From positions 7,068,001 through 7,132,000 of the forward strand of contig NZ_CP071872.1 of NCBI RefSeq assembly GCF_022647665.1: a stretch of DNA of 64,000 bases, written 5' to 3'. This DNA comes from Streptomyces formicae. Its GTDB lineage: Bacteria > Actinomycetota > Actinomycetes > Streptomycetales > Streptomycetaceae. The position numbers were made by a program, and so were the translations under genes. Positions 35,386 through 43,175 of this stretch are shown here, piece after piece. The notes beneath the pieces are model-generated. The model worked only from the letters and a program-made list of their open reading frames with translations. It made no database searches and had not been told where the DNA came from. Positions within the stretch are counted from its first letter, which is position 1. Every line of letters begins with the position of its first letter.

Positions 35386-36336
35386 TCAGGCCCAGAGTTG
35401 GCCGTGCAGGGTTTCGATCGCGGCCTCGGTCGTCGGGGCCGTGTAGACGCCCGTCGAGAGGTACTTCCAGCCGCCGTCGGCGACGATGAAGACGATGTCG
35501 GCGGGCTCGCCCGCCGTCACCGCCTTCTTGCCGACGCCGATCGCCGCGTGCAGCGCAGCGCCCGTCGAGACGCCCGCGAAGATGCCCTCCTGCTGGAGGA
35601 GCTCGCGGGTGCGGGTGACCGCGTCGGCGGAGCCGACCGAGAAGCGGGTGGTGAGGACGGAGGCGTCGTAGAGCTCGGGGACGAAGCCCTCGTCGAGGTT
35701 CCTGAGGCCGTACACCAGGTCGTCGTAGCGCGGCTCGGCGGCGACGATCTTCACGTCCGGCTTGTGCTCACGCAGGAAGCGGCCGACGCCCATCAGCGTG
35801 CCCGTGGTGCCGAGGCCGGCCACGAAGTGGGTGACGGAGGGGAGGTCGGCGAGGATCTCCGGTCCGGTGGTGGCGTAGTGCGCGCCGGCGTTGTCCGGGT
35901 TGCCGTACTGGTAGAGCATCACCCATGACGGGTTCTGTCCGGCCAGCTCCTTGGCCACGCGCACCGCGGTGTTGGAGCCGCCCGCGGCCGGCGACGAGAT
36001 GATCTCGGCGCCCCACATCGCGAGGAGCTGGCGGCGCTCCTCGCTCGTGTTCTCCGGCATGACGCAGACGATCCGGTAGCCCTTGAGCTTCGCCGCCATC
36101 GCCAGCGAGATGCCGGTGTTGCCGCTGGTCGGCTCCAGGATCGTGCAGCCGGGGGTGAGGCGGCCGTCCTTCTCCGCCTGTTCGATCATGTGGAGCGCGG
36201 GGCGGTCCTTGATCGAGCCGGTCGGGTTGCGGTCCTCCAGCTTGGCCCAGATGCGGACGTCCTCCGACGGGGAGAGCCGGGGCAGCCGGACCAGCGGGGT
36301 GTTGCCGACGGCGGCGAGCGGGGAGTCGTAGCGCAT
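35386..36336 (-). CDS. cysM: Cysteine synthase, CysO-dependent (CysM)
   Basis: 316 residues, PLP enzyme. Lys43 in RNPTGSIKDRPAL binds PLP; PTSGNTGISLAM binds the substrate carboxylate; GLGTTGTLMGVGRF binds phosphate. The RPAL after the Lys and the C-terminal tail fit the M. tuberculosis CysM type, which uses O-phosphoserine and the thiocarboxylated carrier CysO rather than sulfide. Starts 5 bases after the cysO stop and shares its operon with cysO and probably mec. Confidence 0.95.
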   Translation of the reverse strand: MRYDSPLAAVGNTPLVRLPRLSPSEDVRIWAKLEDRNPTGSIKDRPALHMIEQAEKDGRLTPGCTILEPTSGNTGISLAMAAKLKGYRIVCVMPENTSEERRQLLAMWGAEIISSPAAGGSNTAVRVAKELAGQNPSWVMLYQYGNPDNAGAHYATTGPEILADLPSVTHFVAGLGTTGTLMGVGRFLREHKPDVKIVAAEPRYDDLVYGLRNLDEGFVPELYDASVLTTRFSVGSADAVTRTRELLQQEGIFAGVSTGAALHAAIGVGKKAVTAGEPADIVFIVADGGWKYLSTGVYTAPTTEAAIETLHGQLWA

Positions 36337-36341
36337 GTGGA

Positions 36342-36620
36342 TCAGACCATGCCGCCGGCCACGGCCGGCAGGATCGTGACGCTGTCGCCGTCGGCCAGCT
36401 TGGTGGAGATGCCGTCCAGGAAGCGCACGTCCTCGTCGTTGAGGTAGACGTTGACGAAGCGGCGGAGCTGGTCGCCGTCGACGATGCGGGCCTGGATTCC
36501 GGCGTGCCGGGTCTCGAGGTCGGCGAAGAGCTCGGCGAGGGTCTCCCCGTTGCCCTCGACGGCCTTGGCGCCGTCGGTGTAGGTGCGGAGGATGGTCGGG
36601 ATGCGGACCTCGATGGCCAT
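36342..36620 (-). CDS. cysO: Sulfur-carrier protein CysO (MoaD/ThiS family)
   Basis: 92 residues, ubiquitin-like fold (MAIEVRIPTILRTYTDGAKA, VNVYLNDEDVRFLDG, GDSVTILPAVAGGMV). The carrier normally ends in Gly-Gly, which is thiocarboxylated and hands sulfur to CysM. Here Met-Val follows the Gly-Gly, so the tail must be trimmed before activation, perhaps by the Mec protease next door. AGGAG precedes the ATG. Confidence 0.94.
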   Translation of the reverse strand: MAIEVRIPTILRTYTDGAKAVEGNGETLAELFADLETRHAGIQARIVDGDQLRRFVNVYLNDEDVRFLDGISTKLADGDSVTILPAVAGGMV

Positions 36621-36677
36621 GGCAGGGGCTCCTGTCGGGAGGGACGTAAGGCGTGGCGTGCGGGACGCGCGGATCTG

Positions 36678-36691
36678 CCCCCGCGCGGGGG
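36678..36691. promoter_or_regulatory. Hairpin between leader peptide and cysO
   Basis: CCCCCGCGCGGGGG is a perfect palindrome 58 bases upstream of cysO and 34 bases after the leader stop. It may be the terminator or ribosome-site-masking hairpin of an attenuator driven by the leader peptide. Confidence 0.5.
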
Positions 36692-36725
36692 TAGGTGCAG
36701 GGGGTGGTGCGCTCGGGGCCGCGGC

Positions 36726-36851
36726 TCAGGCCGGGCGGCGGTCCGCGCAGCTCGTACACATGGCGCTGGCGAGGCGGCACAGGTCGACGTGCAGCCGCGC
36801 AACGAGCAGCAGCGTGCCCGGCGTCTTCTCGCTCACGTCGTTCGAAACCAT
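36726..36851 (-). CDS. Cysteine leader peptide upstream of cysO-cysM
   Basis: 41 residues, read as MVSNDVSEKTPGTLLLVARL then HVDLCRLASAMCTSCADRRP A. The core RLHVDLCRLASAMC is the conserved signature of short actinobacterial leader peptides placed before sulfur and cysteine genes. Three Cys codons cluster near the end. Slow translation when cysteinyl-tRNA is scarce would change folding of the downstream RNA and allow cysO-cysM expression. It lies 105 bases upstream of cysO on the same strand. Confidence 0.88.
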   Translation of the reverse strand: MVSNDVSEKTPGTLLLVARLHVDLCRLASAMCTSCADRRPA

Positions 36852-36996
36852 GCGGTCATCGTAACGATTCCCGGCGCGGCCTCCGGCATGTGATCTCGCA
36901 TCGCGGACGTGATCTGTTCACCACGCGGACACCGCGGGCGCTCGTCACGCCGTCGTCCACCCCGGTCACCGCATCGGTCACCACCTCGGTTACGTC

Positions 36997-37419
36997 TCAG
37001 TACGCCTCGACGACCTTGACGTCCTCCTCGGTGACCTCGCCCTCGACGATCCGGAACGACCGGAACTGGAACGGGCCGGCCTCGTCCGTGTCCGCCGTCG
37101 ACACCAGGACGTAGTGCGCGCCGGGCTCGTTCGCGTACGAGATGTCGGTGCGGGACGGGTACGCCTCGGTCGCCGTGTGGGAGTGGTAGATGATCACCGG
37201 CTCCTCGTCGCGGTCGTCCATCTCCCGGTACAGCTTGAGCAGATCCGCCGAGTCGAACTCGTAGAACGTGGGCGAGCGCGCCGCGTTGAGCATCGGGATG
37301 AAGCGCTCCGGGCGCCCCTCGCCGACGGGTCCCGCGACCACGCCGCAGGCCTCGTCGGGATGGTCCTCGCGGGCGTGCGCGACGATCCGGTCGTAAATGG
37401 CCTGGGTGAGGGTCAGCAT
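36997..37419 (-). CDS. mec: JAMM/Mov34 metalloprotease Mec, CysO-cysteine hydrolase
   Basis: 140 residues. The zinc motif HSHTATEAYPSRTD gives His-x-His-x10-Asp, with an upstream Glu in HPDEACGVVAG. In M. tuberculosis Mec releases cysteine from the CysO-cysteine conjugate. Here it lies upstream of the leader peptide on the same strand, completing the three-gene cysteine route. It might also trim the Met-Val tail of CysO. Confidence 0.94.
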   Translation of the reverse strand: MLTLTQAIYDRIVAHAREDHPDEACGVVAGPVGEGRPERFIPMLNAARSPTFYEFDSADLLKLYREMDDRDEEPVIIYHSHTATEAYPSRTDISYANEPGAHYVLVSTADTDEAGPFQFRSFRIVEGEVTEEDVKVVEAY

Positions 37420-37493
37420 GAGCGACAGGATAAGCAGACGGCCCTTCGGGGCCGGGGGTCCGGGGGTTGCCCCCGGGACGACACAGCGCAGAC

Positions 37494-37530
37494 GGGCCCG
37501 TCCGTACCGAAGGGCGGTACGGACGGGCCC
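37494..37530. terminator. Strong terminator after the amino-acid permease
   Basis: GGGCCCGTCCGTACC / GGTACGGACGGGCCC, 15-bp perfect stem with a 7-base loop, 35 bases past the permease stop. Confidence 0.95.
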
Positions 37531-37545
37531 GAATGCTGGGACCAG

Positions 37546-37569
37546 GGGTCAGCGGGTCAGCGGGTCAGC
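37546..37569. repeat. 8-bp repeat, three copies across a stop codon
   Basis: GGGTCAGC at 37546, 37554 and 37562. The last copy contains the permease stop (37565-37567, minus strand). Confidence 0.85.
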
Positions 37570-39013
37570 CGACGCGCTCGGTCTCGCGCTCCGTCTTCTG
37601 GAACGCCGGGGCCTGCGGGTTGCGGGACTTCATGACGGCCCAGCCGATGGCCAGGGCGATCGCCCAGCCGGCGCCGACGTACAGGCTCACGCGGGAGTCC
37701 GGGTCGTACGCGATCAGGCCGGTCACGAAGACCAGGAACGCCAGGGCGATCCAGCTGCACACCGAGCCGCCGGGGGCCGGGAAGGACGAGGCGGGCAGCC
37801 TGCCCTCCTGGACCGCGCGGCGGTAGCGGATGTGGCTGATGAGGATCATCATCCAGGTCCAGATACCGGCCGCGGTGGCCACCGAGGTGACGTAGCCGAA
37901 CGCCTTCTCCGGGACGACGTAGTTGAGGAGCACGCCGATGCCCATGAGGGCGACGGAGACGGTGATGCCGATCGCCGGGGTCTTGCTGGCGGCCAGCTTG
38001 CCCAGCGCCTTCGGGGCCTCGCCGTTGGAGGCCAGGTCGCGCAGCATGCGTCCGGTGGAGTACATGCCGGAGTTGCAGGACGACAGGGCCGCGGTGAGGA
38101 CGACGAAGTTGACGATGGCCGCACCGGCCGGGATGCCGATCTTGGCGAAGGCGGCGACGAAGGGGCTCACGCCGGGCGCGAACTCCGTCCACTTGACCAC
38201 GCACAGGATGACCGTGAGGGCACCGACGTAGAAGAGGGCGATCCGCCACGGCAGCGAGTTGATGGCCTTGGGGAGGGTCTTCTCGGGGTTCTCGGACTCG
38301 CCCGCGGTGACGCCGACCAGCTCGACGGCGAGGTAGGCGAACATGACGCCCTGCAGGGTCATCAGGCTGGAGCCGATGCCCTTGGGGAAGAAGCCGTCGA
38401 AGGCCCACAGGTTGGAGACGGCGGCGGTGTCGCCGGCGGCGCTGAAACCGAAGGTCAGCACACCGAGGCCGATGACGATCATGCCGATGAGCGCCGTCAC
38501 CTTGACCATCGAGAACCAGAACTCGATCTCGCCGAAGAGCTTCACCGAGATCAGGTTGGCGACGTAGAGGACGACCAGGAAGACCAGGGCCGTGACCCAC
38601 TGCGGTACCGAGGGGAACCAGTAGTTGATGTAGATCGCGGCTGCGGTGAGCTCCGCCATGCCGGTCACGATCCACATCAGCCAGTACGTCCAGCCGGTGA
38701 CGTAGCCGAAGAACGGGCCGAGGAACTCCCGGGAGTACTCCGCGAAGGAGCCGGAGACCGGCCGGTAGAGGAGCAGCTCGCCGAGCGCCCGCATGATGAA
38801 GAAGATGATGACGCCCGCGAGGGCGTACATGAGGATGAGGCTGGGTCCGGCCTTGGCGATGTTCGCTCCGGCACCCAGGAACAGGCCCACGCCGATGGCG
38901 CCGCCGATGGCGATCATCTGGACCTGGCGGGGACCGAGCCCACGCTCGTAGCCCTCGCTCGAAATTCCCGCGGCCTCGTTGCCGTCGTGCTTGTCGACCT
39001 GCGCTGAGGTCAT
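37565..39013 (-). CDS. Amino-acid permease, APC/AAT type
   Basis: 482 residues, twelve membrane helices. RGLGPRQVQMIAIGGAIGVG and LFLGAGANIAKAGP start the first helix, MRALGELLLYRPVSGSFAEY and FVVLTAALSSCNSGMYSTGR follow. This is the pattern of GABA, histidine, or Lys/Arg-type permeases (amino-acid/proton symport). ATG 39013 follows AAAGG; an in-frame ATG at 39034 is the alternative. Confidence 0.92.
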   Translation of the reverse strand: MTSAQVDKHDGNEAAGISSEGYERGLGPRQVQMIAIGGAIGVGLFLGAGANIAKAGPSLILMYALAGVIIFFIMRALGELLLYRPVSGSFAEYSREFLGPFFGYVTGWTYWLMWIVTGMAELTAAAIYINYWFPSVPQWVTALVFLVVLYVANLISVKLFGEIEFWFSMVKVTALIGMIVIGLGVLTFGFSAAGDTAAVSNLWAFDGFFPKGIGSSLMTLQGVMFAYLAVELVGVTAGESENPEKTLPKAINSLPWRIALFYVGALTVILCVVKWTEFAPGVSPFVAAFAKIGIPAGAAIVNFVVLTAALSSCNSGMYSTGRMLRDLASNGEAPKALGKLAASKTPAIGITVSVALMGIGVLLNYVVPEKAFGYVTSVATAAGIWTWMMILISHIRYRRAVQEGRLPASSFPAPGGSVCSWIALAFLVFVTGLIAYDPDSRVSLYVGAGWAIALAIGWAVMKSRNPQAPAFQKTERETERVG

Positions 39014-39423
39014 GGATCGTGCGCCTTTCTCCATGCTGATCCGCGCCGAATGCGTGCGACTGCGGACCAGGTCCTGATCCCCCCGGATATGGATGGAGTG
39101 CTACCGGCGGTCAGCCGGCCAGAGCGCCCCCGGGGGCATGGGTGTCGCCCCCGGCAGGTCGTGAAGATTTATCACGGCCGCAACACTGATCCATAGGGGG
39201 TCCACGGAGGAGGCTGTGACACACCCCACAGGAAGAAGCGGACAAACGTCCCATGAGGTGGCAAACGAGGGCGAGTAAGTGACGCGATCGTTATCCGGAT
39301 TTGAGTGTCCGTTGAGCGAACGCTCGTTCATCGCGGCGCCATGCGCCCGCAAAGCACACAGGCGCCGAGCACACAGGCGCAAAGCGCGGGGCGCACGGCC
39401 GCGAGGAAGGGCCGCGGGAGCGG
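39014..39423. promoter_or_regulatory. Permease promoter region
   Basis: 410 bp with no recognisable gene. Overlapping palindromes GAGCG AA CGCTC and GAACG CT CGTTC (39314-39329) look like a TetR-type operator. AGCACACAGGCGC occurs twice (about 39354 and 39369). Confidence 0.4.
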
Positions 39424-40023
39424 CTACGACATCAGCGTCTCGACGAGCGTCTCCTGGAGCGCCCCGAGCCACAGGTAAGCCATGACCATCGGCTTGCGCG
39501 GATCCGAGTCCGGCAGCCGGTACAGGTCACCGCTCTCGTCCTCGTCGGCGACCTCAAGCCGGGTGCCGATGGTCAGTCGCAGGTCGTTCAGCGCGCCCAG
39601 CCAGTGCATCGAGTCGTCGGCGGTCAGCTTGAGGACGGCGCCGCCCTCGCCCGTCGCGGTCAGCGCGTCGAGGCTGCGGACGACCGCGAGAGCGTCGTCG
39701 CGCTTGCGGGCACGCAGATCGATCTCCGTGTAGCGCCGGAACTCGGAGGAGAACTCGCGCAGTTCGTCGGCGTTGGGGGCGTCCTCGGCCTCCGGATCGC
39801 CGTACGCGTCCGGGAAGAGACGAGCCAGGGCCGGGTCGGACGGCGGCTCGCTCGGACCCTCCGAGAAGAGCGCGGCCAGCGGGTCCTCGCCCTTGGCGGG
39901 CTCGTCACCCGGGCCGATCAGCTCCAGCAGCTGGACGGCGAGCGAGCGCAGGATGGAGATCTCGACCTCGTCGAGCGCGACGGCCGCGCCGCCTCCCGGC
40001 AGCGCCTCGAAGTGTCCCGCCAT
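39424..40023 (-). CDS. DUF2017 protein
   Basis: 199 residues, cytoplasmic. VEISILRSLAVQLLELIGPG near the start, DELREFSSEFRRYTEIDLRA in the middle, then MHWLGALNDLRLTIGTRLEV and MAYLWLGALQETLVETLMS at the end are the DUF2017 signature. It is nearly always encoded next to clpS in actinobacteria and its ATG here overlaps the clpS stop (TGATG), so a role in ClpS-ClpAP proteolysis is inferred. Confidence 0.9.
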   Translation of the reverse strand: MAGHFEALPGGGAAVALDEVEISILRSLAVQLLELIGPGDEPAKGEDPLAALFSEGPSEPPSDPALARLFPDAYGDPEAEDAPNADELREFSSEFRRYTEIDLRARKRDDALAVVRSLDALTATGEGGAVLKLTADDSMHWLGALNDLRLTIGTRLEVADEDESGDLYRLPDSDPRKPMVMAYLWLGALQETLVETLMS

Positions 40024-40334
40024 CACTTGCGTTCCTGGGAGAGCGTCGCCCACAGTCCGTAGCCGTGCATCGCCTGCACGTCGCGCTCCATCTCCTCGCG
40101 GGTGCCGCTGGAGACGATCGCGCGGCCCTTGTGGTGGACGTCCAGCATCAGTTTGTGGGCCTTGTCCTTGGAGTAGCCGAAGTAGGCCTGGAAGACGTAC
40201 GTGACGTAGCTCATCAGATTGACCGGATCGTTGTGGACGATCGTCACCCACGGGACGTCGGGCTCGGGTACGGCGAAGACTTCCTCGGCCGACTGGGTTT
40301 CTTCGATCTCTAGGGGCACAGTCACTCCACCCAT
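40023..40334 (-). CDS. clpS: ATP-dependent Clp protease adaptor ClpS
   Basis: 103 residues. WVTIVHNDPVNLMSYVTYVF binds the N-terminal residue of substrates; DKAHKLMLDVHHKGRAIVSS and a C-terminal strand complete the fold. ClpS hands N-degron proteins to the Clp unfoldase. The exact start is uncertain: ATG 40334 is used; GTGs at 40325 or 40319 (with GGTGGAG upstream) are possible. Confidence 0.95.
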   Translation of the reverse strand: MGGVTVPLEIEETQSAEEVFAVPEPDVPWVTIVHNDPVNLMSYVTYVFQAYFGYSKDKAHKLMLDVHHKGRAIVSSGTREEMERDVQAMHGYGLWATLSQERK

Positions 40335-40400
40335 GCTGCCACCCGAGGGGCCCCGCCGCACAAACGGCTGCCCGGTGCGTTTCGGGAGCGTCCGAGGACA

Positions 40401-40421
40401 TCTCGTCACTCTGACGAGATT
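40401..40421. promoter_or_regulatory. Perfect operator-like palindrome between clpS and pncB
   Basis: ATCTCGTCA CTC TGACGAGAT: 9-bp arms, 3-bp spacer. It overlaps the probable pncB promoter (TAGGTATAGCAT starts at 40423). Regulator unknown; an NAD-salvage regulator is a guess. Confidence 0.6.
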
Positions 40422-40439
40422 AGGTATAGCATCCTGAGC

Positions 40440-41858
40440 ATGGCAGCTCGAGACGAGAGTGCGAGGTTGACCGCTGTGAACGATGCGGATCTGGCTCTGC
40501 CGACAGAAGAAGGGCGCGAAGCGCTCCCTCAGAAGGGTGGCGGCGGGAGACGGGTGGGAGTGCCGTCGACCGCGCTCTTCACCGACCAGTACGAGTTCAC
40601 GATGCTCCAGGCGGCGCTGAAGGCCGGCACGGCCGACCGCCACTCCGTCTTCGAAGTCTTCACGCGAAGGCTGCCCGAGGGCCGCCGCTACGGCGTGGTG
40701 GCCGGGATCGGGCGGGTCCTGGACGCCGTGGAGAACTTCCGCTTCGACGAGGGCGTGCTCGGCTACCTCCGGGACCAGCGCATCGTCGACGAGCCGACGC
40801 TGCAGTGGCTGTCCGACTACCGCTTCAGCGGCGACATCTGGGGCTATCCGGAGGGCGAGGTCTACTTCCCGGGCTCGCCGGTCCTGCGCGTCGAGGGCTC
40901 CTTCGGCGAGTGCGTCCTGCTGGAGACCGTGATCCTGTCGATCCTCAACCACGACTCGGCGATCGCGGCCGCCGCCTCCCGGATGTCGTCCGCCGCGCGC
41001 GGGCGCCGGCTCATCGAGATGGGCGCCCGGCGCACGCACGAGCTCGCCGCGGTCGCCTCCTCGCGCGCCGCGTACGTCGGGGGCTTCAACTCCACCTCCG
41101 ACCTCGCGGCCGGCTTCCGCTACGGCATCCCGACGGTCGGCACCAGCGCCCACGCCTTCACCCTGCTGCACGACAGCGAGCGCGACGCCTTCCGGGCGCA
41201 GGTGGAGTCACTCGGACGGGGGACGACCCTGCTCGTCGACACCTATGACGTCGCCGAGGCGGTCCGTACCGCCGTGGAGGTCGCCGGGACGGAGCTCGGC
41301 GCCGTCCGCATCGACTCCGGGGACCTGCTGCTCGTCGCCCACCGGGTACGCCAGCAGCTGGACGAGCTGGGCGCGCACGACACGAAGATCGTGGTGACCT
41401 CGGACCTGGACGAGTACGCGATCGCCTCGCTCGCCGCGGCGCCCGTGGACGCGTACGGCGTCGGGACCCAGCTGGTCACCGGGAGCGGGCACCCGACCTG
41501 CTCCATGGTCTACAAGCTGGTGGCCCGCGCGGACTCGGCCGATGCGGAGGCGCCGCTGACCGCGGTGGCGAAGAAGTCCTCCGGCGGGAAACTGTCCGTG
41601 GGGGGCCGCAAGTGGGCCGCCCGCCGGCTCGACGAGGAGGGCTTCGCCGAGGCCGAGGTGCTCGGCACCGGCCCCCTGCCGGAGGGACTCGCGGACCGGC
41701 AGCTGCTGGTCGAGCTGGTCAAGGGCGGCGAGGTCGTCGCCCGCGAGCCGCTGGACGCGGCGCGCGAACGGCACATCGCGGCGCGTGCGGGGCTGCCGAT
41801 CTCGGCGACCCAGCTGTCCCGCGGAGAGCCGGTGATCCCCACGGAGTACCACGTCTGA
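40440..41858 (+). CDS. pncB: Nicotinate phosphoribosyltransferase
   Basis: 472 residues. It converts nicotinate and PRPP to nicotinate mononucleotide in NAD salvage. ALFTDQYEFTMLQAALKAGT, SVFEVFTRRLP, GYPEGEVYFPGSPVLRVEG, FNSTSDLAAGFRYGIPTVGT (with the His in AHAF), IDSGDLLLV and YGVGTQLVTG are family hallmarks. The start may be ATG 40440 (near-leaderless after the -10-like TATAGCAT) or GTG 40476, which has GAGG upstream. The nicotinamidase-like gene follows. Confidence 0.94.
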   Translation: MAARDESARLTAVNDADLALPTEEGREALPQKGGGGRRVGVPSTALFTDQYEFTMLQAALKAGTADRHSVFEVFTRRLPEGRRYGVVAGIGRVLDAVENFRFDEGVLGYLRDQRIVDEPTLQWLSDYRFSGDIWGYPEGEVYFPGSPVLRVEGSFGECVLLETVILSILNHDSAIAAAASRMSSAARGRRLIEMGARRTHELAAVASSRAAYVGGFNSTSDLAAGFRYGIPTVGTSAHAFTLLHDSERDAFRAQVESLGRGTTLLVDTYDVAEAVRTAVEVAGTELGAVRIDSGDLLLVAHRVRQQLDELGAHDTKIVVTSDLDEYAIASLAAAPVDAYGVGTQLVTGSGHPTCSMVYKLVARADSADAEAPLTAVAKKSSGGKLSVGGRKWAARRLDEEGFAEAEVLGTGPLPEGLADRQLLVELVKGGEVVAREPLDAARERHIAARAGLPISATQLSRGEPVIPTEYHV

Positions 41859-42069
41859 CCCCGCCCCTGGTCCCCGCTGGTCCCCACCCGGAGGTGATCG
41901 CCGCACGAGACGCCGGAATCGCTCTTGTGAACCCCAAGTGACCTGGAAGGCAACGACTGCGCCGATAGCAGGCAAATGCCCCCTCCCACAAGGCGGTTGA
42001 AGTCTCTACCCTCAGAACATTGCCGCTGGACCGTCCCCCGCCTCCCCCCTCCACCGAAGGACACCCGCC

Positions 42070-42653
42070 ATGCACCGCGCATTGATCGTCGTGGACGTTC
42101 AGAACGACTTCTGCGAGGGGGCAGCCTCGCGGTGGCGGGGGGCGCGGACGTCGCCGCCGCCATCACCGACCTGATCGGACAGGCCCCGGCGGGGTACCGC
42201 CATGTGGTCGCCACCCGTGATCACCACGTCGACCCGGGTGACCACTTCTCGGAGCACCCGGACTACGTGCGGACCTGGCCGGCGCACTGCGTCGCCGGGA
42301 CGGAGGGGGTCGGCTTCCATCCGAACTTCGCGCCCGCGGTCGCCAGCGGCGCGATCGACGCGGTCTTCGACAAGGGTGCGTACGCGGCGGCGTACAGCGG
42401 CTTCGAGGGGAGCGACGAGAACGGCGAGACGCTGGCGGACTGGCTGCGGGCGCGCACGGTGACCGAGGTCGACGTCGTCGGCATCGCGACCGACCACTGC
42501 GTACGGGCGACGGCGCTGGACGCGGCGCGGGAGGGCTTCCGTACGCACGTCCTGCTCGATCTGACCGCCGGGGTCTCCGAGGAGACGACGGACCGGGCGC
42601 TGGAGGAGCTCCGCGAGGCGGGTGTGGAGCTGTCGGGCAAGCCGGTGGTGTGA
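42070..42653 (+). pseudogene. pncA: Nicotinamidase/isochorismatase gene with one-base frameshift
   Basis: ATG 42070 (AAGGA upstream) begins MHRALIVVDVQNDFCEG, the family's Asp motif. The next expected residues GSLAVAGGADVAAAI are in another frame. The run of five Gs at 42116-42121 needs a sixth G to join them. After it come YRHVVATRDHH, FDKGAYAAAYSGF (Lys) and VGIATDHCVRATALDA (catalytic Cys), ending at 42653. Together with pncB this would complete nicotinamide-to-NaMN salvage. A sequencing error or a real mutation. Confidence 0.88.
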
Positions 42654-42721
42654 CCCGAGGGCCCCGGCCGCCCCGAGCCCGGCGGTATCCGAGCCCGGCG
42701 GCATCCGGCCGAGCCCGGCAC

Positions 42722-42741
42722 GATCCGCCAGACAGGCCCTA
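42722..42741. repeat. Solo repeat end GATCCGCCAGACAGGCCCTA
   Basis: GATCCGCCAGACAGGCCCTA resembles the MITE end (GATCC, then AGAC/GGAC, then CCCTA). Its final CTA is the TAG stop of the next gene. Two 16-bp copies of GAGCCCGGCGGTATCC-type sequence precede it at about 42675-42710. No opposite end nearby. Confidence 0.55.
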
Positions 42742-43053
42742 GGCCCCGCCCGCGGGGCGCAGCAGGGCGCGTATCGGGTGCCAGAGCTCCTGGGTCAGGG
42801 GCTCGTGCGTGCGCCAGAGCAGTCCGTCCGGGTGATGCAGCACCGCCGTGATCTCGTCCGGCGTCGGCGGCTCCGCGTTACCGCGCAGGTACACCGCGCG
42901 CAGCCCCAGGTTCCGCAGCCGGGTCAGCGCACGGGCCCGGTTCTGTGCGTGGACCAGGATCCGCACCGTGCCGCCGTCGCCGACCGGGCTGGGCAGCCCT
43001 ATCGCGACCACGACACTGCCTCCTGGCAGTTTGCAGAAACCTCCGCCGGGCAT
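42739..43053 (-). CDS. Conserved small protein, unknown
   Basis: 104 residues. Features: VRILVHAQNRARALTRLRNL, then GLRAVYLRGNAEPPTPDEIT and LLWRTHEPLTQELWHPIRAL. No signal peptide or membrane helix. The even codon use and the conserved-looking Trp/Arg pattern support a real gene. Function not known. Stop codon lies in the repeat end described at 42722. Confidence 0.6.
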   Translation of the reverse strand: MPGGGFCKLPGGSVVVAIGLPSPVGDGGTVRILVHAQNRARALTRLRNLGLRAVYLRGNAEPPTPDEITAVLHHPDGLLWRTHEPLTQELWHPIRALLRPAGGA

Positions 43054-43114
43054 GCCGCATCACTCCCCCGTGAGCTCGCTGTCAATAAGAACTTCTTCAG
43101 ACGCACCTAAACAC

Positions 43115-43150
43115 GATCGGCCGCCGCCCGCTAGAGGGCGACGGCCGATC
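43115..43150. terminator. Terminator after the M6 protease gene
   Basis: GATCGGCCG...GCCC / GGGC...CGGCCGATC palindrome 26 bases downstream of the protease stop. Confidence 0.75.
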
Positions 43151-43175
43151 ACGCGCTGACCTGCGACGATGTGAG

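Noticed and set aside
35386..36780. Long fused frame for cysM
   Set aside because: Sequence before ATG 36336 is the off-frame of cysO; cysO and cysM have their own starts and a 5-base gap.
37434..37480. Second terminator upstream of mec
   Set aside because: GGCCCTTCGGGGCC-like pairing is short and off-register; the clear terminator is at 37494-37530.
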